64,000 nt of DNA, taken from the IMG/VR virus record IMGVR_UViG_3300027763_002462, positions 45,456 through 109,455 of that record. The stretch is one strand, 5' to 3'. A program made the translations under genes and the position numbers. Every line of letters starts with the position of its first letter. The first letter of the stretch is position 1. The DNA is from a virus. Below, one piece after another: positions 50,524 to 59,481 of the stretch. Below the pieces are notes generated by a model that worked only from the letters and a program-made list of their open reading frames with translations, had not been told where the DNA came from and searched no databases.

Positions 50524-51330
50524 ATGAGCAATAAATTATCACTTTCAGTTATACTACCAATCAAATCATCAAAGGCTAAAAATTTTGATGAATATTTTGA
50601 AAAAGCAATTACATCACTTAAAAATCAACAAATTGAGTTTGAGGAGGTTGTAATTATACACACTAGCGAAGAACAATTAGTTACATTACTTAATGGATAT
50701 GACTTTGGAAATCTTACTGTAAATAAATTACTTTGGGATAAAGAAGCAAACTATTGTGACCAAGTAAATTATGGTATTAAAAACGCAAAAGGAACATGGG
50801 TTTCTCTTTTTGAATTTGATGACGAGTACTCGTCTATTTGGTTTAAAAATGTTGACAAATACATTACATCATATCCTGAAGTTCAAATGTTTTTACCTGT
50901 AGTCGTTGAGACGGATGAAAAAGGTCTTTTTGCAGGATTTACAAATGAGGCTACTTTTGCTGCAAACTTTACTCAAGAAATGGGATTCTTAACAAATGAA
51001 ACATTACAAGAGTATCAAAATTTTCAAACAGCAGGTTCTGTATTTAAAAAAGAAATTGTTGAGGATTTTGGAGGGTTTAAATCTTCAATTAAATTAACAT
51101 TTATATATGAATTCTTATTAAGACTTACATATAATTCAGTTCAAATTATGACTATACCAAAACTTGGTTACAAACATGTTAACCTTAGAGAAGGTTCAAT
51201 TTTTTGGAACTATAAAAATGGTGACGAAAAAATGATTGAGGATGAAGTTAAGTTTTGGATACAAACAGCGAAAAAAGAATATTTCTTCCCTGACGACAGA
51301 GTCATAAAATATCAATCTGAAAATGTATAA
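50524..51330 (+). CDS. GT2-type glycosyltransferase-like protein
   Basis: A 268-residue protein with LSLSVILPIKSSKAKNFDEYFEKAITSLKNQ, VNYGIKNAKGTWVSLFEFDDEYSS (acidic DD motif) and QTAGSVFKKEIVEDFGGF, as in GT2 enzymes. It ends with TAATG overlapping the sigma gene start, so the sigma is translated from this mRNA. Confidence 0.68.
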   Translation: MSNKLSLSVILPIKSSKAKNFDEYFEKAITSLKNQQIEFEEVVIIHTSEEQLVTLLNGYDFGNLTVNKLLWDKEANYCDQVNYGIKNAKGTWVSLFEFDDEYSSIWFKNVDKYITSYPEVQMFLPVVVETDEKGLFAGFTNEATFAANFTQEMGFLTNETLQEYQNFQTAGSVFKKEIVEDFGGFKSSIKLTFIYEFLLRLTYNSVQIMTIPKLGYKHVNLREGSIFWNYKNGDEKMIEDEVKFWIQTAKKEYFFPDDRVIKYQSENV

Positions 51331-52076
51331 TGCAAGAAACTCTATCTGCAACAACAGAAGATGTTTTATCTAAAAAGAGAGGAAGAAAAGCTGTTAATTT
51401 AAATTATTTTGATGTAAGAGAAGAAGATGCGGTTAGAAAGTTTTTAATCACAGAGGACTCACACGAAAAAAATAAAATATATAATGAATTTTTAAGAGGA
51501 CCTCTTGATAAGATGATTTCATCTATCATACGACGATATAAACTATATCGTAAGGACATGGATTTTAACGAAATTCATACAGACACTCATTCGTTTTTAA
51601 TGACTAAAGTTGACAAGTTTAAACCAGATAAGAATAAGAAAGCTTATTCTTATTTTGGTACAATTTGTAAAAATTACTTAATGGGTCAAATAATTAAAGA
51701 CCAAAAAGAAACGAATAGAAAAATATCATATGAAGACATATCTTCAAGTTTAGAAGAAAGAGTGGATATGAGTTATAGAATTGATGATGATATCGTTGAA
51801 ACCGATATCATTATTGTTGAATATTTAAAAGAATTAAAAGAATTTATCGATAATGAAAATTTAAACGATAATGAAAAAAAATTAGGGTATGCCCTTATTG
51901 ATTTGTTTGATAACTATGAAAGCATCTTCTCAGGAGCAGATAATAACAAATTCAACAAAAATGTAATCCTACTTTCACTAAGAGAAATGACTAACTTAAG
52001 TACTAAAGAGATTAGAAGTTCAATTAAAAGGTTTAAAAAATTATATACAGTTATTCAGATTAAAATGAAAAACTAA
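51330..52076 (+). CDS. Late sigma factor, T4 gp55-like
   Basis: A 248-residue protein. Residues about 55-130 resemble sigma region 2 as kept in T4 gp55: RGPLDKMISSIIRRYKLYRKDMDFNEIHTDTHSFLMTKVDKFKPDKNKKAYSYFGTICKNYLMGQIIKDQ. The 'AYSYFGTICKNYLMGQI' helix is the characteristic gp55 segment for -10 recognition. No region 4 is visible, as in gp55. It would direct host RNA polymerase to late promoters, here proposed to be TATTTAT. A sliding-clamp link as in T4 is unknown. The next gene begins with such a motif. Confidence 0.75.
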   Translation: MQETLSATTEDVLSKKRGRKAVNLNYFDVREEDAVRKFLITEDSHEKNKIYNEFLRGPLDKMISSIIRRYKLYRKDMDFNEIHTDTHSFLMTKVDKFKPDKNKKAYSYFGTICKNYLMGQIIKDQKETNRKISYEDISSSLEERVDMSYRIDDDIVETDIIIVEYLKELKEFIDNENLNDNEKKLGYALIDLFDNYESIFSGADNNKFNKNVILLSLREMTNLSTKEIRSSIKRFKKLYTVIQIKMKN

Positions 52077-52085
52077 TTAAAAAAG

Positions 52086-52092
52086 TATTTAT
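52086..52092 (+). promoter_or_regulatory. Late-type TATTTAT motif 4 nt before the 52.1 kb start
   Basis: Reads AAGTATTTATAGGTATGC, ATG at 52097 after 4 nt. Starts the baseplate/virion gene run just after the sigma gene. Confidence 0.6.
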
Positions 52093-52096
52093 AGGT

Positions 52097-52462
52097 ATGC
52101 CAAGACCACAAAGAAAAGAAATTAATTTCACGAAAGATTCAATCTTGTCTTTAATGCAAGAAATTTACAACGAACTTGTAGAACAAAGACAAACTGCAAT
52201 CAGAATACAAAATAAAATGTTAGCAATGTTAAAAGACCCTGCTGATATGACAACTATTGGGCCTGTAATTGAAAAACAACAAAAAATAGTCAACGATTGT
52301 GTTGAAAAGAAAATTAGTTTATCAAAATTACAATCTGGTATTTGGGAAAAATCTAACAACAATACAGAATCATTTTCTCTTGCAGATTTAGATGACGATT
52401 TAATACAAAATCTTATAGAAAAAGATGTTTCTAATGATGAAGAAACGTATAAAATGAAATAA
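52097..52462 (+). CDS. Unknown virion-operon protein
   Basis: A 121-residue helical protein (SILSLMQEIYNELVEQRQTAIRIQNKMLAML, EKQQKIVNDCVEKKISLSKLQ) with coiled-coil character and an acidic C-terminus. First gene of the virion run, 3 nt before the next. No family. Confidence 0.6.
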   Translation: MPRPQRKEINFTKDSILSLMQEIYNELVEQRQTAIRIQNKMLAMLKDPADMTTIGPVIEKQQKIVNDCVEKKISLSKLQSGIWEKSNNNTESFSLADLDDDLIQNLIEKDVSNDEETYKMK

Positions 52463-52465
52463 GAG

Positions 52466-54562
52466 ATGCAAGCATTAGATATAACTTCAGCACAAGATTC
52501 GATACAAGGTAAGATAAAATCATTTAAAACTTATATTGATGTTTCTGGTGCTGCCAAAAGTTTAAAAAATGCGGGGGATTCGGCTACTAAAGCATCATCA
52601 CAAATTACATCTCAGTTAGACAAAATTAAAAATCTACAAAAAAGATTTTTTAGAGAACCACCTAATTCAATGGACCAATTGTTAGGGTTCTTAGGTCAAA
52701 CTCAAGGAACTGGTTCAGGTACTTCAACATATATTAGAAAAAAAATGTTAGAAGCTGCTGCGTTAATTGAACCAAAGTTATCAGTTATTATTAAAGAGGA
52801 AACAATCAAAGCCTTAGGTTGTTCAATTGAACAAACGTATAACGGTATATCCCCTTCAGTTCTTGAATCACAACCTTTACCGTTACTACCTCAACAAGAA
52901 GGGATTTACATACCAGTTAGTTCTATTGATTTATTTTCTAATTTAAAACAATCACCTGAAACAAATTTTGGAAAAATTTTCTATGAAGCTCAATCACCTT
53001 CTGGAGACCAAAAATTTAGACCTTATGGTGGAGATGTTCCATTTCCAATGAACAAACAACTTTATCAGTTAATGGAATCTAACAACACTGGTAGGTCGTT
53101 TAATCAAATTAATGGTAAAAATTATTTAGGTAAATCGGGTCAGGATTTATTTGATGTTCAATATTCAAACGTAAATAGTTTTGGGGTTACAGGAGACTAT
53201 TATCGTATTGTATTAATAAATAGAGAAGATGGTTCAGGTAATATTAGCAATAATGTTGGAGAATTTATTTCAGATTATTATAGTACAATTAAGTTAGTTG
53301 ATACGGTAGATATTGGAGCTCAAATAGTTAACATCATTTCTGGAGCTGTAAGTATGAATCTGCAAGTTGGTTATGGACAACTTGATGAACAATCAAAATT
53401 TGACTTATTAATACAAAGAATTTTAGGGTTATGTTTTGATTCAAGAAGAGAAATTGATGTAAGTGGTGTCTCCAAAGTAGCAGAACTTGACGGTGTTGAT
53501 GATAGTTTTTATGAATTAACTGAAATAGATTTAAGAAATATTGAAGTTAAGATTAATAACATCCAAAACGGTGTTATGGAATTTATAGACTGTGACAATG
53601 TTAAAGTTCCTGTAGATACTGAAGTTCTTATAAGTCAATTAATTGATTTTAGAGATACTCTAACAGGTCAAACCGTAGAACAACAAGTTGCCACTTTAGA
53701 AACTATTGTTGATTCAATATCACAAAATCCAGATTGGAGAGCCACAATACCAACCAATTTTAACTCTAGTGTTTCAATCAACACAAATGTCATTAAAAAA
53801 ATACCTTTGGCGGTTGCTGCAAGTGTATTAAGTCCAAAAGTTTTATTACCTCTTTACACTTTATTATCGGTAGTTCAATCAGGTGCAACATATACTTACA
53901 ATCAAGCAGTAACAAGTGCAAATACAGCCACAAATAGTGTAAATACGACAATAACTAACGCTGGAAACGCGGGTGCAAATATTGGACAAGCTGGAAGTAA
54001 TATAGTTACTAACGGAGCGGATTTTTTAAAGGTATATAAAACATTTTCAATACAAGTCATTTCTAAAGTTAATGCTGAATTTCTTAGAGTTTTATTTGAG
54101 ATATTAAAAAAAGATATAGTTAATTTAGTTGGTAGTATTATTGCAGACGTTTCTAAATCTTACTTAACCAAAAAATATGCAATGATTTTAAGGTTGATTC
54201 AAATTGCATTAATAATAGCACAATTAATAGATGATTATAGAAAATGTAAAAATTTATTAGATAATATTTTATTATTACTTAATTTAATTGGTCAATCTGT
54301 AGGTGGAGGTCAAACAATACCATTACCATTATTAGCTTTATCAAGTGCATTACCAGGTATTTCGGCAGAGCAGATGACCATAAACACAATTCAAATCCTT
54401 CAATCTATAGGAGTTCCGACAGGACCTCTTCCTGATGGTTCTCCTAATCTTATGTTACAATTTAATTTAGCGGCTAATAAAGGAATTGTATCGAATATTA
54501 CTGAAGAAGGTAAAGTTGAAACGATTGGTATGGCGGGTCCATCAATAGGTAAATTAATATAA
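52466..54562 (+). CDS. Large virion/baseplate-like protein
   Basis: A 698-residue protein. The N-terminus is helical; a central beta part (about 200-400) contains FGVTGDYYRIVLINREDG; residues about 440-480 and 520-600 are hydrophobic helices (KIPLAVAASVLSPKVLLPLYTLLSVV; YAMILRLIQIALIIAQLIDDY), which could be membrane-active segments used in DNA entry. Between them is an Asn/Ala/Thr-rich linker. No family recognised; context says tail or baseplate. Confidence 0.6.
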   Translation: MQALDITSAQDSIQGKIKSFKTYIDVSGAAKSLKNAGDSATKASSQITSQLDKIKNLQKRFFREPPNSMDQLLGFLGQTQGTGSGTSTYIRKKMLEAAALIEPKLSVIIKEETIKALGCSIEQTYNGISPSVLESQPLPLLPQQEGIYIPVSSIDLFSNLKQSPETNFGKIFYEAQSPSGDQKFRPYGGDVPFPMNKQLYQLMESNNTGRSFNQINGKNYLGKSGQDLFDVQYSNVNSFGVTGDYYRIVLINREDGSGNISNNVGEFISDYYSTIKLVDTVDIGAQIVNIISGAVSMNLQVGYGQLDEQSKFDLLIQRILGLCFDSRREIDVSGVSKVAELDGVDDSFYELTEIDLRNIEVKINNIQNGVMEFIDCDNVKVPVDTEVLISQLIDFRDTLTGQTVEQQVATLETIVDSISQNPDWRATIPTNFNSSVSINTNVIKKIPLAVAASVLSPKVLLPLYTLLSVVQSGATYTYNQAVTSANTATNSVNTTITNAGNAGANIGQAGSNIVTNGADFLKVYKTFSIQVISKVNAEFLRVLFEILKKDIVNLVGSIIADVSKSYLTKKYAMILRLIQIALIIAQLIDDYRKCKNLLDNILLLLNLIGQSVGGGQTIPLPLLALSSALPGISAEQMTINTIQILQSIGVPTGPLPDGSPNLMLQFNLAANKGIVSNITEEGKVETIGMAGPSIGKLI

Positions 54563-54563
54563 A

Positions 54564-54776
54564 ATGAAAAACGAAGAATATCAAAATATTTTAGAAGAAC
54601 AAAAAAATTTAAAAGACTTACCTAACACTAAGTTAGTTGAGTTTATGGATTTGTTATCTTCTGATTTTGAATTAACAAAACAGTCAATTATTACCTCAAC
54701 AATTTATTTAGATAAAGTTGAAGAGTTGTATAATAATGTCCTAAACGTGTATCAAGACAGAAATAATGGAAGATAA
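54564..54776 (+). CDS. Small coiled-coil protein of the virion operon
   Basis: A 70-residue protein, wholly helical (EEYQNILEEQKNLKDLPNTK, LDKVEELYNNVLNVYQDR). It overlaps the spike-like gene by 11 nt and probably assists or joins that protein. Confidence 0.6.
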   Translation: MKNEEYQNILEEQKNLKDLPNTKLVEFMDLLSSDFELTKQSIITSTIYLDKVEELYNNVLNVYQDRNNGR

Positions 54777-56301
54777 TTCAATATTTTTTCAGTGTAGAGT
54801 TTTAAATATAGAAGACCCAATGATGTTGGGTAGAATCAGAGGAGTTAGACTAATCGATAACTACGAAGATATATTAAAAAGTATTTCTGACCCACCATGG
54901 AATGAAGAGAAAGATATTTGGACTTCAAGAGACCCTCTTATTTTTAATCCATTATTACCTTATTTTATTTATTCAACACCTAAGGTGGATGAACTTATTC
55001 AAGTTATTTACATGAATAAGGATTTCAAATACCAAAACCAATATTATGTTCAAAATACATTTTCAAGTCCAACAACGACTTTTAAAGAGTATTATTATGG
55101 AGGTAATAAGTTTACGGGTACAGGTATGCAAATTAAAAATCCAAAACCTTTAAAGAATCAAGATGGTACATATACAGACCAATCAATTCATAAAGGTGTT
55201 TTCCCTCAACCTGGCGATAATGCAATTATGGGTAGAGGTAGTGCGGATATGATTGTCAAAGAAGATGAGATACTAATTCGTGCTGGTAAATTTAAAGGAC
55301 AATACTTAAAGCCAAATGTAATCCCTGTTGCAAATCAACAAAGAGGATTCTTACAACTTAGTAAATTTCAACAAACCAAACAAAGTTTAGAACCTAAAGT
55401 ATATTATGAACTTAAAGAAGACGTACTTTTAACTAAGTATTTAATTGAATGGGTTGTCACAAATCCTGAGAACACCCAAGACAAATTCTCAGGAGCGGTA
55501 TACCTTTATCAACTTAAACCAGATGTATCAACCAATTCAAAAAACTTAACATTAACAAGTGAAGTTTCTGAAAATCTTAAAAAATTAGTTGCAAGCGAAC
55601 CATTTACGTTATTATCAAAAACAGAAGTAATTAAGTTTATAAATGATTTTATTAAAACTTGTAACACAACTAATGTAACCGCAAGTGGCGTTAAATTATT
55701 TCCCGATAATAATGCGAGTACCAAATTTCCAATTTTTTATAGGCCAAATTCATTGATGTATTCAAAACTTAATCCATCAACTAATTCAGGGGCAGGTGCG
55801 GGTAATATTGAAGTTAAAAATATTACCGATATATACAGAGCAATTAAATTAACACCAGCAATTAAAGGTGGATACGGATTAATATATGCCAAGGGTAAGG
55901 TAGGTATCCCTAAAACCCCTATTAAAAAAGTGGTTCCTCAGTCTAAATATGTTACTTCAGAGTCAACATATGGAGCATTAGGTAGTGATAAATTATTTTT
56001 ATTGTCCCATAATTCTCAAATTCCTGGCAAATCCAAAATTAATTTTGACGATACTTTATATGGTATCAGTCCTGAAAAATTTGCCGACGATATTATGCCA
56101 AATACATCAAGTATGGTTAGAGGAGAAGAGTTATTAGAATTAATAGATATGATTGTTAGATTCTTAATTACCCATACTCACGCATTTCCTGGACTACCTC
56201 CAGTACCCGTAACACAAGACGGCTCAAGTACAGCAAAGATGCTTACAGAGTTAAATAATGCAGTTGAAAAAATACTTAGTAGTAATATTCGACTTAATTG
56301 A
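54766..56301 (+). CDS. Baseplate spike/hub-like protein with N-terminal OB fold
   Basis: A 511-residue protein. The start FFQCRVLNIEDPMMLGRIRGVRLID, then DPPWNEEKDIWTSRDP, LPYFIYSTPKVDELIQVIYMNKDFKYQNQYY, follows the OB-fold plan of gp5/VgrG-type hubs ('V..I.DP...GRVRV', 'P..GE.V.v.f'). A late GDNAIMGRGSADMIVKEDEILIRAG part could begin the repeating spike strand. The C-terminus has HTHAFPG, a possible metal site. No lysozyme domain is seen. Confidence 0.55.
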   Translation: MEDNSIFFQCRVLNIEDPMMLGRIRGVRLIDNYEDILKSISDPPWNEEKDIWTSRDPLIFNPLLPYFIYSTPKVDELIQVIYMNKDFKYQNQYYVQNTFSSPTTTFKEYYYGGNKFTGTGMQIKNPKPLKNQDGTYTDQSIHKGVFPQPGDNAIMGRGSADMIVKEDEILIRAGKFKGQYLKPNVIPVANQQRGFLQLSKFQQTKQSLEPKVYYELKEDVLLTKYLIEWVVTNPENTQDKFSGAVYLYQLKPDVSTNSKNLTLTSEVSENLKKLVASEPFTLLSKTEVIKFINDFIKTCNTTNVTASGVKLFPDNNASTKFPIFYRPNSLMYSKLNPSTNSGAGAGNIEVKNITDIYRAIKLTPAIKGGYGLIYAKGKVGIPKTPIKKVVPQSKYVTSESTYGALGSDKLFLLSHNSQIPGKSKINFDDTLYGISPEKFADDIMPNTSSMVRGEELLELIDMIVRFLITHTHAFPGLPPVPVTQDGSSTAKMLTELNNAVEKILSSNIRLN

Positions 56302-56308
56302 TATTTAT
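56302..56308 (+). promoter_or_regulatory. Late-type TATTTAT motif for the 502-aa virion gene
   Basis: Reads TTGATATTTATAGTA, 13 nt before the ATG at 56322. It overlaps the previous stop region. Confidence 0.55.
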
Positions 56309-56321
56309 AGTAAAAAGATAA

Positions 56322-57830
56322 ATGTCAATTCTAAGGTCTTACATAGATAAAAATAATACCATCGTATCAAACTCATATGTTAATACAGGAAGAAACCCTG
56401 TTATTGAATTAAATTTTGGTGCTTCGGATTACATAGTTCCTAATTACGGTTACTCAAGATTACTTTTCAACTTAGATTTATCTTTGTTAGAAGAAAACAT
56501 TGCAACAGGTGTTATATCAACAGGATGTACATCAGCAATGACTCACACACTAAAGATGACCAATACTTCATCATTTGATAATGAATTACTTAATACGTTC
56601 ATGTCAAATGAAAGAAGACGTGCAACATCATTTGATTTAATATTATTTAGAATACCTAACGTATCAGGTAATACAGGAAATCCACAATATTGGGATGAAG
56701 GTGTTGGATACGATTATACTGATTTTAATATTGCCCAAGGAAGCTCACAAGGTGGAATTTCTCCATTAACTTACGTCGATAGTAGAGCATTCTCAACAAG
56801 ACCATCTAATTGGTACCAAACAACAACAATAGATGATTGGTCTCAACCAGGAGTATACAGTAATACTAATAGTGGCACAGTTAACTATTCAGGTCTTACA
56901 ATCGTTGCAAGACAACATTTTGAGTTAGGTAATGAAGACCTTAACATGAATATGACTGACGAGATAAATGGTATCTTAAACGGTTCTATCACAGGTGTTA
57001 CAGGTTGGGGAGTTGCGTATCTTCCTCAAATTGAAAACATCACTGGGTTAACCGATAGTTACAGTGTTGCATTCTTTTCAAGACATACTCAAACTTTTTA
57101 CCAACCATACCTTTTAACTAATTATGACGACTTAATTCAAGACGACAGGAATCTATTTTTGAAAAGCCAAGAGAACAAATTGTTTTTATACATTTATCAG
57201 AATGGTGATTTAGTTAATTTAGACGCAGACCCGTTCGTTAGAATTGAAGACCGAAATGGTGACGCGGTAACAGGAATGGCATCATTAACAACTTGTTTAA
57301 GAACTAAAGGTGTTTATGAAGTTGTTGTTCCTAATGGATTTACATCATACCCTACACCTTGTCAATTTTACGATGTATGGTCAGGTTTAACTATTAATGG
57401 TCAAGGTATTCCAAATGTAACAAATCAATTTACATTACAACAATATAATGCGGGAATTCAGATTGGGCCTCTTTCTAAAGAACCATCTAAATTTGGATTT
57501 AGTTTTTATGGTATATTACAAAATGAACAAATATTAAATACTGATATTAGAAAAGTTGGTGTGACAATTAAAAAGGCTTACACTGGTCAACAATTATTAG
57601 AGAATGTTTCTTCGTTTTATAGAGTATATGTAAAAGAAGGAACTACTGAAGTTCAAGTCCAAGATTGGACTCCTATCAATAGAACTCCAAACGAATTTTA
57701 TTTTATATTTGATATGAGAGATAAAATACCTAATCAATATTATGTAGACATTCAAGTGAATACTTCAGGAGAAAAAGATACTTATAAGAAACAATTAACC
57801 TTTAATATTGTAAATACAAAACAATCATGA
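56322..57830 (+). CDS. Virion structural protein of unknown role
   Basis: A 502-residue beta-rich protein (VIELNFGASDYIVPNYGYSRLLFNLDLSLL, FELGNEDLNMNMTDEINGILNG, VAFFSRHTQTFYQPYLLTNYDDLIQDDR). The C-terminal half has immunoglobulin-like strands (VGVTIKKAYTGQQLLENVSSFYRVYV, EFYFIFDMRDKIPNQYYVDIQV). No enzymatic motif. Own late motif, directly downstream of the spike-like gene, so probably baseplate wedge or peripheral fibre attachment. I do not recognise a T4 counterpart. Confidence 0.6.
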   Translation: MSILRSYIDKNNTIVSNSYVNTGRNPVIELNFGASDYIVPNYGYSRLLFNLDLSLLEENIATGVISTGCTSAMTHTLKMTNTSSFDNELLNTFMSNERRRATSFDLILFRIPNVSGNTGNPQYWDEGVGYDYTDFNIAQGSSQGGISPLTYVDSRAFSTRPSNWYQTTTIDDWSQPGVYSNTNSGTVNYSGLTIVARQHFELGNEDLNMNMTDEINGILNGSITGVTGWGVAYLPQIENITGLTDSYSVAFFSRHTQTFYQPYLLTNYDDLIQDDRNLFLKSQENKLFLYIYQNGDLVNLDADPFVRIEDRNGDAVTGMASLTTCLRTKGVYEVVVPNGFTSYPTPCQFYDVWSGLTINGQGIPNVTNQFTLQQYNAGIQIGPLSKEPSKFGFSFYGILQNEQILNTDIRKVGVTIKKAYTGQQLLENVSSFYRVYVKEGTTEVQVQDWTPINRTPNEFYFIFDMRDKIPNQYYVDIQVNTSGEKDTYKKQLTFNIVNTKQS

Positions 57831-58297
57831 GTAAGATAATAAAATTAACAGAATTAGATTTGAACCGTTTGGTAATAAAAGTTCTTAAAGAGCAAGAACA
57901 AGAACAATCTAACTATATGTTCTTTAGCAATTTAGAACAAATAAAAAGACAATGTAATATGATGTTGGATATGGACCCAAATAAAATCGATGACATAATC
58001 CAAAATGGTCATGATTGGGCAGATGACCATATATCTGAAGCTAAGACTAATATTGACCAAGTATTTGATTTTTTCAAAAATGAAATGTCAAAAGAATCTG
58101 AATATGTTGATTATGAAGATATTCAGGAAGGTAGAAAAAAAACGGGTACCCCACTTTGTTCAAGAGGTAAATCCGCAGCAAAATCAAAATTTAAAGTATA
58201 TCCAAGCGCTTATGCAAACGGATATGCGGTTCAAGTATGCAAAGGTAAAATAAAAGGACTAGATGGGAAAAAACATTGTTCAGGTTCCTATTGTTAG
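57827..58297 (+). CDS. Small Cys-containing virion-like protein with YPSAYAN motif
   Basis: A 156-residue protein. N-terminal helix IKLTELDLNRLVIKVLKEQ, then an acidic helical middle, and a C-terminal domain PLCSRGKSAAKSKF-KVYPSAYANGYAVQVCKG that recurs in marine phages and giant viruses by my recollection. Three to four cysteines at the end (KKHCSGSYC) may form a zinc or disulphide site. 4-nt overlap with the preceding gene. Confidence 0.6.
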   Translation: MSKIIKLTELDLNRLVIKVLKEQEQEQSNYMFFSNLEQIKRQCNMMLDMDPNKIDDIIQNGHDWADDHISEAKTNIDQVFDFFKNEMSKESEYVDYEDIQEGRKKTGTPLCSRGKSAAKSKFKVYPSAYANGYAVQVCKGKIKGLDGKKHCSGSYC

Positions 58298-58321
58298 TTT
58301 GAAAAATTTTTTCTATATTTG
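58291..58321 (+). promoter_or_regulatory. Host-type promoter before the 58.3 kb gene
   Basis: TTG (58291-58293), 20 nt, then TATATTTG (58314-58321), which matches TAnnTTTG. The ATG at 58326 is only 5 nt downstream, so the transcript would be nearly leaderless. Confidence 0.5.
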
Positions 58322-58325
58322 TTAA

Positions 58326-58736
58326 ATGGAAAATAAAGTTGTGGGGTATGTCCCTCGTTTATTATTTAAAATATATCTGAATCTTAAAGATAAGTTTGAC
58401 CCAAGACCTAAAGTTACGGACGAAGAAATATTTGCTTCAGAAATCTGCAAAAAGTTAATCACTAATCCAACATCAGAGTTAACTATTTCCCCAATCTCAC
58501 ACAAGAGAATTATTAAAAACGAAGAAAAAAATATGTATGTTGTAATGGAAGGTTATACTATCCATTTAATTAATCATGTGTACAGTTATAGTGTCTATCT
58601 ACAAGAAACATCTAAGTTTATAGAATTAACTCAAATATTTGATAAAGTTTTAGAAGACAGAAGAGAGGTACTTGAATCTGAAATTAGAAAAAACATCAAG
58701 CATTCATTGAGTAATATTTTGGATAAATTAAATTAA
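58326..58736 (+). CDS. Unknown protein under a host-type promoter
   Basis: A 136-residue basic protein (YVPRLLFKIYLNLKDKFDPRPKVTDEEIFASEI; VVMEGYTIHLINHVYSYSVYL; SEIRKNIKHSLSNILDKLN). Mixed alpha/beta. It is convergent with the next gene, overlapping it by 4 nt. No family recognised; early or middle expression is inferred from its promoter. Confidence 0.6.
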   Translation: MENKVVGYVPRLLFKIYLNLKDKFDPRPKVTDEEIFASEICKKLITNPTSELTISPISHKRIIKNEEKNMYVVMEGYTIHLINHVYSYSVYLQETSKFIELTQIFDKVLEDRREVLESEIRKNIKHSLSNILDKLN

Positions 58737-59422
58737 AAACTTTCTCTAAGAACTTTTCGGATAAGTTCGGTTAATCCTTCATTTTTTGGTTTGTAAGAAA
58801 CCATCTTTGGTTTGTTACCAGTACCGACTTTTGAATGCGATTTTTCTGCGGTTCTTTTTTGTTGACATGCGGATTTTTTTTCTGAATCACTCATTTTACT
58901 TGCAACACCCGCAGCTCGACATTTTGGATATCCTTTGTCACTTGCCTCAGGTCTACCACATGGTGGATGTCCACCACCTTCTTTTTTACGACAAATATTT
59001 ACCCAAGGACCTTTAGGTTGTGAACTTCCTTTTGGTTTTTTTTTTGTACCAAACCATACTGCCAAGTCTTCTTTAAGTGGACCTACGGCTTGTTTAATAA
59101 TTTTTTCAGGGGGTTCAACATCAGCAATATTACTACCATCTTCGTCATTTTGACCTGTATAGAAACTTTTAAGATAATCATCAATACGTGATAACTTATC
59201 AGTTCTTTTTTCAATCTTGGCTCTTTCTTCAGGTGTTTCTTTAAAATCACCATCAGCTTCTTCATACGCCAATTCAGCATTATTATAATGATAAACAGGA
59301 ATATTAAATGGACCTAATTGGTCTTCTTTCCAATTCTGTGGAGCTAATACTATTGGAATTTTAAAATGTCCTGCACTTCCTGAACCTGTTGCTTCTTTAA
59401 TATGTTTCTTATTTAATCCCAT
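58733..59422 (-). CDS. Virion-like protein with Cys-rich ICRKK/PCGR/YPKCR domain
   Basis: About 229 residues from ATG 59422; an upstream TTG at 59446 overlaps the late motif and is not preferred. The C-terminal half DLAVWFGTKKK...WVNICRKK..GGHPPCGR...GYPKCRAAGVASKMS carries four cysteines in a layout shared with proteins of giant viruses and phages (DUF5872 as I recall, not certain). The last residues LTELIRKVLRESF repeat the helical tag seen at the N-terminus of the 57.8 kb protein. Probably a virion or packaged protein. Confidence 0.6.
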   Translation of the reverse strand: MGLNKKHIKEATGSGSAGHFKIPIVLAPQNWKEDQLGPFNIPVYHYNNAELAYEEADGDFKETPEERAKIEKRTDKLSRIDDYLKSFYTGQNDEDGSNIADVEPPEKIIKQAVGPLKEDLAVWFGTKKKPKGSSQPKGPWVNICRKKEGGGHPPCGRPEASDKGYPKCRAAGVASKMSDSEKKSACQQKRTAEKSHSKVGTGNKPKMVSYKPKNEGLTELIRKVLRESF

Positions 59423-59430
59423 GTGTATAT

Positions 59431-59437
59431 ATAAATA
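59431..59437 (-). promoter_or_regulatory. Late-type TATTTAT motif for the 58.7-59.4 kb gene
   Basis: Sense reading AACTATTTATATATACACATGG, 8 nt before the ATG at 59422. Confidence 0.55.
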
Positions 59438-59452
59438 GTTTAACAAACAAAA

Positions 59453-59478
59453 AAAAAGGGTCTCACGGGACCCTTTTT
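59453..59478 (-). terminator. Terminator after the zinc-ribbon protein gene
   Basis: A 10-bp stem (AAAAAGGGTC / GACCCTTTTT) with a 6-nt loop, located between the stop at 59482 and the next late promoter. Confidence 0.75.
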
Positions 59479-59481
59479 CAT

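Noticed and set aside
59423-59446. TTG start giving a 237-aa Cys-rich protein
   Set aside because: It overlaps the late motif; ATG at 59422 lies 8 nt after the motif.
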